Source of the DNA: CAYIFC01 sp964362645
GTDB taxonomy: Bacteria; Patescibacteriota; Minisyncoccia; Phycocordibacterales; JACOZG01
Direction of reading: 5' to 3'
Length of the DNA: 9,844 nt
Assembly: GCA_964362645.1 (NCBI GenBank)
Contig: CAYIFC010000022.1
Location: 1 to 9,844 of the forward strand
In this document: positions 5,072 to 9,844 of the stretch, piece by piece
Layout of the letters: the number at the start of each line of letters is the position of its first letter
How positions within the stretch are numbered: the first letter of the stretch is position 1
Translations under genes and position numbers: made by a program
Notes under the pieces: generated by a model
Told to the model about the DNA's origin: nothing
Database searches by the model: none
What the model saw: the letters and a program-made list of their open reading frames with translations, nothing else

Positions 5072-7692
5072 TGAGCGGGTCTACCCTTTGGCATAGTCGG
5101 TCGTTGGAAGCCGTTTTAACGGAATTGAAAGTGGAGCCGGCACATGGTTTGTCCGACAAAGTTGTGCGCGAGCGACAAAAGCAATATGGGTTAAATGTTT
5201 TGCCGCGTGGGCCGCATCTCAACTTGTGGCGGATTTTGGGTCGCCAGTTTCGTAACCCATTAATTTTAATTTTACTTGGGGCAGGGGTGATTACTCTTTT
5301 ACTGGGCGAACACGAGAATAGTTGGGCGATTTTTTTAGCGGTGGCGGTTAATACGGCCATCGGTTTTTGGCAGGAGTATCGCTCGAACAAAATTTTCGAA
5401 AAGCTTGACCAGCTTGTTCAAGCCACGGCGCGCGTACGGCGTGGCGGCCAGATCTACGAAATCGATCGTTCCGGAGTTGTCGTGGGCGACATAATCCTTT
5501 TAGCCGCTTCACTTAAGGTGCCGGCTGATGCTCGCTTAATCAAGGTGCACAATCTTTCGGTTAACGAGTCGCTGCTTACCGGCGAGTCGGTGGCGGTCGA
5601 CAAGGAGCCAGGCACACTCGAGTCCGCCGAAGTGTTGGCCGATCGTTCCAACATGGTGCACATGGGGACGGTGGTGGAGCGCGGTGGTGGCGAGGCAGTG
5701 GTGGTGGCGATTGGTGAGAACACGGAGCTTGGGCGGATCGCCGCGCTTACTTCTGGTATCCGCGAGGAGGAGACGCCGCTTCAGGCGCGACTCAAACGGC
5801 TCGGACGCTTAATTGCTGGCCTGGTGCTTGTTCTGGTGGCGGTAATTTTCGCTTTCGGCTTAGCGCAGGGTCGGCCAGCCACTGAGATGCTGATTTTGGC
5901 CGTGGCCGTAGCGGTGGCGGCAGTGCCGGAGGGATTGCCGGCCGCGCTCTCGGTGGTGCTGGCGATCTCGGCGACGCGGATTTTAAAAAAGGGTGGCTTG
6001 GTACGTAAGTTAGTTGGTGCCGAAACTCTCGGCTCAACGTCGGTGATAGTAACCGACAAAACCGGTACGCTCACGACTGGCATCATGAAGCTGGAACATT
6101 TACTTAGCGTGACTAGCCCGCCCAATGGTCGGGCAGGCAAGAGCGAAGCGTTAATTATTCTCGCTCTTGCCAATGATGCCGTGATAGTTCGCGACGCTGA
6201 CGACACCTTGCAGGTGCGCGGCGAGGCCACCGATCGGGCGAAACTCGATTACTTTGTTCGTGAAGATGGGGACTTAAGTGAGCTAGAATTACGCTTATCG
6301 AAAATTGCTCACCTCTCTTTCGACGAACATCGCCGCTATATCGCTGCTTTTCGTCAGTCGCCGGAAGGTTTGGGAGTTTTTGTGTCGGGCGCACCTGAAG
6401 TTGTGCTCAAGCACTCAAAACTCGAACCGCATAAACGGCACGAGCTCTTAATGGAGGCGGCGCAGTGGGCGGCTAAGGGTTACCGTGTGATCGCTCTGGC
6501 CAGTAACTATCATCGGGGTGCTACCAGTGCAACTTGCCATGATCACCAGTGTTTAGAAAAGATGGTGAGCAACTTAAATTTTGTTGGCCTAGCCGCTTTT
6601 CGTGATCCGATTCGCGCGGAGGTTAAGGCGGCTTTAGCGGAGGCTGCCGCCGCTCACGTGCGAGTGATCATGGCAACAGGGGATCATAAGGATACGGCCG
6701 TGGCGATCGGGCACGAACTCGGATTTGCCACGCGGGCTGAAAATATTTTAACCGGTGACGAAATCGACGCTTTGTCTGATCAAGAGTTGGATCAAAAAAT
6801 TAAACACATCGCGATCTGTGCGCGCGTGAGTCCGGCGCACAAACTGCGCTTGGTGGATGCGCTCCAACGCGCCGGCGAAGTAGTGGCGATGACGGGCGAT
6901 GGCATTAACGATGCGCCCGCGCTCGCCGCCGCCGATATTGGCGTGGCGATTGGCTCGGGCGCGGAGGTTACTAAAGAGGCTTCCGACTTGGTCCTCGTCC
7001 ACGACAGCTTCTCGATCATTACCAGCGCGATCCGCGAAGGGCGGATCGCCTTCGACAACATGCGTAAGGTTAGTGTGTTCCTGTTATCAAAATCTTTTAC
7101 CGAAATTTTATTAATTATCGCGGCGCTTGCGCTTAATACCGCCTTTCTGCCGCTCCTCGCGATCCAGATCTTGTGGGCCAACATCGTGCAAGATAGTCTG
7201 CCCAATTTTGCTCTCGCCTTTGAGCCGGGCGAGCGGGGAGTGATGCATCGTCATCCATTGCCGCGGCGGGAAGCGATTATCGATCGCCAAGGCCTCACTA
7301 TTATTTTTATCGTCGGCATTTTGGCCGACCTTATGCTCGTCGGCTTATTCTTTTATCTTTCTTTAGCGACTACGCTAGCACCCGCTTACATCCAAACCTT
7401 GATTTTTGCTCTCTTGATAGCCAATTCGCTGTTGATTATTTTCCCTATCAAGTCTTACCGCAATTCTCTCTTCCGCTCGAGGCTTTTCGATAACTATTAT
7501 CTACTTCTAGCGATTCTGATTGGTTTTTTTCTCCTCCTCGCCGCCATCTACTGGGCGCCGCTCGCCACCTGGCTCGGTACCGTGCCCCTCACCCCGCGCG
7601 CCCTTGGCCTCGTCTTCCTCTCCGCCCTTGCCCAACTCCTCCTTGTTGAAGTCATTAAGTGGTTGTTTAGATGGAAGACAAAAAATAGTTGA
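5071..7692 (+). CDS. Cation-transporting P-type ATPase, calcium (P2A) type
   Basis: Integral membrane pump coupling ATP hydrolysis to cation transport, most likely Ca2+ export. The 873-aa product is full length for bacterial P2A pumps. Order: N-terminal cation-ATPase domain, M1 (62-79), M2 (84-100), actuator loop with TGES (170-173), M3 (247-265), M4 with VPEGLPA (E287), phosphorylation site DKTGTLT (D329), nucleotide domain with GAPE (440-443), TGD (536-538), hinge TGDGIND (608-614), M5 near 665-690 (E678), M6 with WANIVQD (N704, D708), then four more hydrophobic segments. PEGLPA in M4 points to Ca-type rather than Mg-type (PEMLP) pumps. Compared with SERCA, K515 of KGAPE is Ser439, N768 aligns to Ser675 and T799 to Gln707, so ion specificity is not certain. 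There is no ribosome binding site; leaderless start. The C-terminal codons run C-rich. Confidence 0.95.
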   Translation: MSGSTLWHSRSLEAVLTELKVEPAHGLSDKVVRERQKQYGLNVLPRGPHLNLWRILGRQFRNPLILILLGAGVITLLLGEHENSWAIFLAVAVNTAIGFWQEYRSNKIFEKLDQLVQATARVRRGGQIYEIDRSGVVVGDIILLAASLKVPADARLIKVHNLSVNESLLTGESVAVDKEPGTLESAEVLADRSNMVHMGTVVERGGGEAVVVAIGENTELGRIAALTSGIREEETPLQARLKRLGRLIAGLVLVLVAVIFAFGLAQGRPATEMLILAVAVAVAAVPEGLPAALSVVLAISATRILKKGGLVRKLVGAETLGSTSVIVTDKTGTLTTGIMKLEHLLSVTSPPNGRAGKSEALIILALANDAVIVRDADDTLQVRGEATDRAKLDYFVREDGDLSELELRLSKIAHLSFDEHRRYIAAFRQSPEGLGVFVSGAPEVVLKHSKLEPHKRHELLMEAAQWAAKGYRVIALASNYHRGATSATCHDHQCLEKMVSNLNFVGLAAFRDPIRAEVKAALAEAAAAHVRVIMATGDHKDTAVAIGHELGFATRAENILTGDEIDALSDQELDQKIKHIAICARVSPAHKLRLVDALQRAGEVVAMTGDGINDAPALAAADIGVAIGSGAEVTKEASDLVLVHDSFSIITSAIREGRIAFDNMRKVSVFLLSKSFTEILLIIAALALNTAFLPLLAIQILWANIVQDSLPNFALAFEPGERGVMHRHPLPRREAIIDRQGLTIIFIVGILADLMLVGLFFYLSLATTLAPAYIQTLIFALLIANSLLIIFPIKSYRNSLFRSRLFDNYYLLLAILIGFFLLLAAIYWAPLATWLGTVPLTPRALGLVFLSALAQLLLVEVIKWLFRWKTKNS

Positions 7693-7717
7693 CAGTTTAA
7701 TCGTTTAGTGATAGGGT
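7689..7717 (+). promoter_or_regulatory. Promoter of the two-gene transglutaminase-like unit
   Basis: TTGACA (7689-7694) overlaps the ATPase stop codon (7690-7692). After 17 bases comes TAGGGT (7712-7717) with a TGA extension. The transcription start is predicted near 7724, giving a leader of about 59 bases. The architecture is the same as the two promoters at 4512-4590. No clear terminator is seen between the ATPase and this promoter. Confidence 0.6.
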
Positions 7718-7782
7718 TGTCGCTGGTGGCTCATTGATTTTTTAATATTCAGTTTACTGCTTTTTCAGAAAGGAAATGACCT

Positions 7783-9399
7783 GTGCTAATGAAATTGATC
7801 GAACGAATGTTAGTTGTCGGTTGCGGGAAGTCTTTGGTGGAAGTAGTTTCCTCCGAACGCTTCGGAAAAATTGTTAAGCAACACGCGTCCATTCATAAAA
7901 GATTCGGACCGCGAACAAGAAAGGGGATTGCGCTTCGGGCGGGTCACTTGCAAATGATGAGACTCATCAATACTCGGTCCGAGAAAGAGGCCATAAGAGA
8001 AGCGCGTCTGGTCCCTGCTGATGCTAGCTTTGACGCCAACATACGTTCGCTAATTCAAATTACGGGCGAATCACTCGTTGCGGCTGCGGGGGATTGTTTA
8101 CCTGACACCGCTCTTGCATTGGCAGTAGAGTGGAAGAGAGCTAACCCTGATCGACGTTTCGAAATCGCTCGTGAACTCTATTGGATGTTCAGACACGAGA
8201 GACAAGCATCCAAGGGTGATCTCAGTATGGCCGTTATTTGGGAAAAAATGGACCGCAGACTGTTAAGGCAGAGAGCAGAACGTGAAGACAAAGCAATCCT
8301 ACCGCGTCTTTATGGAAAATGGGATGCGATTTCATCGGTTGCTAACTGCCAGGGAGTTTGCCAAATGCTGGTTGCTTTCGCTCGCAAGGCTGGCGCTCGG
8401 GTAGTAGCTCTAAGCCCAATCCGTTCGAGTTTAGATGAACTTTGCCGCGCCAGGTCAACTGTCCGTAACGAAGTCGATACCGATCTCAAGGCTCGTGGCC
8501 TTACAAACGCCGATGCCGGATTTGCAGAAGGCATCAAAGCTTCTTATTTCGAAGATGATTTTCAAGAAGAGGCCAACTTCCACATCACGGTGGCGATCGA
8601 GATTTGCGATGACAGATGGGTCTTGGTGGATCCTTACCATTTGGTGTGGGGAGAATTCTCTCCCCAGTGGGATTTACCTGAGGTCTATCGCAAGCTGGAG
8701 AAATATCAAGCAGTTTTACCTGGCCTGAATATCCTTAGTCACGATCATGGTCAGGCTCGTTGCAAGGTTGACCAGCTTGCCAGAGAAGCTCGAGCGCTGG
8801 TAGAGAGGTCGCGTGAGATTGAAGAGGCGATCAAAGAAAAAGTTCGAACACTGACAGACTTGATTGAGTTTATAGCTGGTTCGGATGATTTGGACGTGTA
8901 CATGAAGTACGAAGCCATCGAACGAGGAATGGAGCCAATGGATCTCTCCAGCCCACAATTTCGTTTGGGGGTTGCCTCACTCCTTGTATTTGGGGTTGAA
9001 GATGTGTTTCCTAGTTTAAGTCGCCTTCTTAATCCGGCTGAACTGTCCAAGGCAATCAAACTTTGGATCACGGCTTTTCATGCGACGGCCCTCAACCTTC
9101 TCAAGAACAATCTCCAGGAGGCTGGCGAATTGATCCATCCGGCTTGTGAATTCTATCTGCCGGAGTATGGGATCGCTTTGTCGGCACTCAATAGCCTCAC
9201 TTGCGGTTTAATCGAATACCCAAAAGATATGCGGCGCTTTTTTGTTGATCACACCGCCGACCAAATATCATTGAGTAATGCGTTACTTACGCCTATTCAA
9301 CAACAGGATCTGGGGTTAGCTCGAGTGGCTACCCAAACTCTGCAAGCATTACCGTTTGTTCATCCGATCTGTAAACAGAAACTCGGTTGGTTAAAATAA
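7783..9399 (+). CDS. Uncharacterised protein with transglutaminase-like core
   Basis: 538 aa, not a named family. The middle third matches the transglutaminase-like/papain-fold pattern: NCQGVCQMLVAFARKAGARV (188-207) resembles the 'GxCxxxA..f..l.R..GipAR' box with C193 as nucleophile, NFHITVAIEI gives H267 (family HaWvEv), and RWVLVDPY gives D283 (family W..lDPt). A Cys-His-Asp triad is therefore plausible, for a peptidase, amidase or cross-linking activity. Residues 1-180 are mainly helical and basic. Residues 327-365 look like a coiled coil (LAREARALVERSREIEEAI). The rest is helical. There is no signal peptide, so it is probably cytoplasmic. The start is GTG at 7783, eight bases after AAAGGA (7769-7774); ATG at 7789 is the alternative. 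It is first in a two-gene unit with its own promoter and terminator. Confidence 0.8.
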   Translation: MLMKLIERMLVVGCGKSLVEVVSSERFGKIVKQHASIHKRFGPRTRKGIALRAGHLQMMRLINTRSEKEAIREARLVPADASFDANIRSLIQITGESLVAAAGDCLPDTALALAVEWKRANPDRRFEIARELYWMFRHERQASKGDLSMAVIWEKMDRRLLRQRAEREDKAILPRLYGKWDAISSVANCQGVCQMLVAFARKAGARVVALSPIRSSLDELCRARSTVRNEVDTDLKARGLTNADAGFAEGIKASYFEDDFQEEANFHITVAIEICDDRWVLVDPYHLVWGEFSPQWDLPEVYRKLEKYQAVLPGLNILSHDHGQARCKVDQLAREARALVERSREIEEAIKEKVRTLTDLIEFIAGSDDLDVYMKYEAIERGMEPMDLSSPQFRLGVASLLVFGVEDVFPSLSRLLNPAELSKAIKLWITAFHATALNLLKNNLQEAGELIHPACEFYLPEYGIALSALNSLTCGLIEYPKDMRRFFVDHTADQISLSNALLTPIQQQDLGLARVATQTLQALPFVHPICKQKLGWLK

Positions 9400-9413
9400 A
9401 GGAGGTGTTGTAA

Positions 9414-9662
9414 ATGAGAGTCGACGAAGCAAACCTTTCTCCCAAAGCTAAAAAACTCATCGAGTTGGCTGGGGTTGGGAAGAATTCCTCTTCTCCGCCT
9501 GATGTAGCCAAAATTCTACAAGATAACCCGGAGCTAATAGGGGGCTTGAACGAGTATTTGGCTTGGCATGCCGATCACTGGACTCAGATTAGTCAGGTAT
9601 CCGAGCAGAACCCAGTTCCTCATCCGTTGACCGGAATTTCTCGAGTTCTTGGCAAGAAGTGA
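9414..9662 (+). CDS. Hypothetical small protein (82 aa)
   Basis: Not recognised. Soluble, no Cys, no membrane segment. The first half is rich in Lys, Ser and Pro (LSPKAKKLIELAGVGK, then SSSPPDVAKIL); the second half contains NEYLAWHADHWTQISQ, a probable amphipathic helix, and the tail is basic (SRVLGKK). The ATG at 9414 follows a near-perfect ribosome binding site, AAAGGAGGTG (9398-9407), that overlaps the stop codon of the preceding gene. The gap is 14 bases, so the two genes are co-transcribed and probably translationally coupled. The context suggests a partner, regulator or substrate of the transglutaminase-like protein; this is inference only. Confidence 0.75.
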   Translation: MRVDEANLSPKAKKLIELAGVGKNSSSPPDVAKILQDNPELIGGLNEYLAWHADHWTQISQVSEQNPVPHPLTGISRVLGKK

Positions 9663-9678
9663 AAACGACTTGCCTAAC

Positions 9679-9718
9679 GCTCCGCACATCAGCAATGGTG
9701 TCGCGGAGCATTTTTTTT
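9679..9718 (+). terminator. Rho-independent terminator of the two-gene unit
   Basis: Stem GCTCCGC (9679-9685) / GCGGAGC (9703-9709), extended inward by ACATC / GGTGT with one bulged C and a 6-base loop, followed after one A by eight T (9711-9718). It lies 16 bases after the stop codon of the 82-aa gene. Confidence 0.88.
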
Positions 9719-9732
9719 ATTTTCTGAAGCCC

Positions 9733-9757
9733 AATGTCAAGGTGTCACCTTGACATT
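9733..9757. repeat. 25-bp palindrome, copy 2
   Basis: Perfect 12-bp arms AATGTCAAGGTG / CACCTTGACATT around a single central T (9745). It shares 18 of 25 positions with the palindrome at 2829-2853. It lies between the terminator of the two-gene unit and the next gene. The right arm contains TTGACA (9750-9755), but no -10 follows at 16-18 bases, so it is not called as a promoter. Confidence 0.7.
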
Positions 9758-9827
9758 ACTATTTACTTTTTAGTTCTGCCGTGGTAGGAATGGGGTTGGA
9801 TAACCAAGTTCTTTAAGGAGAAAAATG

Positions 9828-9844
9828 ATGGATAAGCAAACGTC
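9828..9844 (+). CDS. Start of a gene cut by the window end
   Basis: Only the first codons (MDKQT) are present, so nothing can be said about function. Two adjacent ATGs (9825 and 9828) follow the ribosome binding site AAGGAG (9815-9820). The second is preferred for its 7-base spacing; the first has 4 bases. Confidence 0.45.

Noticed and set aside
7776..7877. Short ORF starting at ATG 7776, in another frame at the head of the 538-aa gene
   Set aside because: The ribosome binding site ends only one base before it, which is too close, and the product is short and composition-poor; the GTG at 7783 fits the site better.
9750..9778. Promoter starting from the TTGACA in palindrome copy 2
   Set aside because: No TAnnnT hexamer lies at 16-18 bases; the hexamer is explained by the palindrome itself.
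1..9844. CRISPR array, tRNA, rRNA or transposase
   Set aside because: No regularly spaced repeats, cloverleaf, rRNA segment or transposase motif was found on either strand.

Overview
The window looks like a chromosomal segment from a small-genome bacterium of the Candidate Phyla Radiation / Patescibacteria type. This is inference, not proof. It rests on the gene mix (TypA/BipA, MsrB, a calcium-type P-type ATPase, a Bro-N/DinD-like protein and a solitary PemK/MazF toxin), on short compact intergenic spaces, and on two genes whose extended -10 box sits only six bases before the start codon, which implies leaderless mRNAs. TGA is used as a stop (7690-7692, 9660-9662), so the UGA-glycine code of some CPR lineages does not apply. 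No rRNA, tRNA, CRISPR array, integrase or transposase is visible.

Left part (1-3362), all on the minus strand: typA (1888 to 128), a Bro-N antirepressor/DinD-like gene (2778 to 1930) and an unrecognised 130-aa charged coiled-coil protein (3362 to 2970). The 190-base gap between the last two holds a 25-bp palindrome and a second inverted repeat. Centre (3440-5071): msrB on plus; an unrecognised 179-aa gene on minus (4392 to 3853) with a highly structured 5' leader; a mirror-image divergent promoter pair that also fires to the right into a very short candidate RNA ending at a strong terminator; and a lone PemK/MazF-family toxin gene (5027 to 4644).

Right part (5071-9844), all on plus: an 873-aa P-type cation ATPase whose promoter overlaps that of the toxin gene; then a two-gene unit with its own promoter and terminator, encoding a 538-aa protein with a transglutaminase-like Cys-His-Asp pattern and an 82-aa protein of unknown function; then a second copy of the 25-bp palindrome and the first codons of another gene.

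Two expression styles coexist. typA, msrB, the ATPase and the toxin gene have no Shine-Dalgarno sequence and start at or about nine bases after the predicted transcription start; the Bro-N gene also has a very short leader, with only a weak GAGG. The unrecognised genes (130-aa, 179-aa, 538-aa, 82-aa and the partial last gene) all have strong AAAGGA(GG)-type ribosome binding sites, and those whose promoters can be read have TTGACA-N17-TAnnnT with a TGN extension and leaders of roughly 60-110 bases. The most unusual spot is 4404-4645: three successive hairpins with the identical core GCGGTGC in one leader, back to back with a promoter that drives a candidate RNA of about 49 nt.
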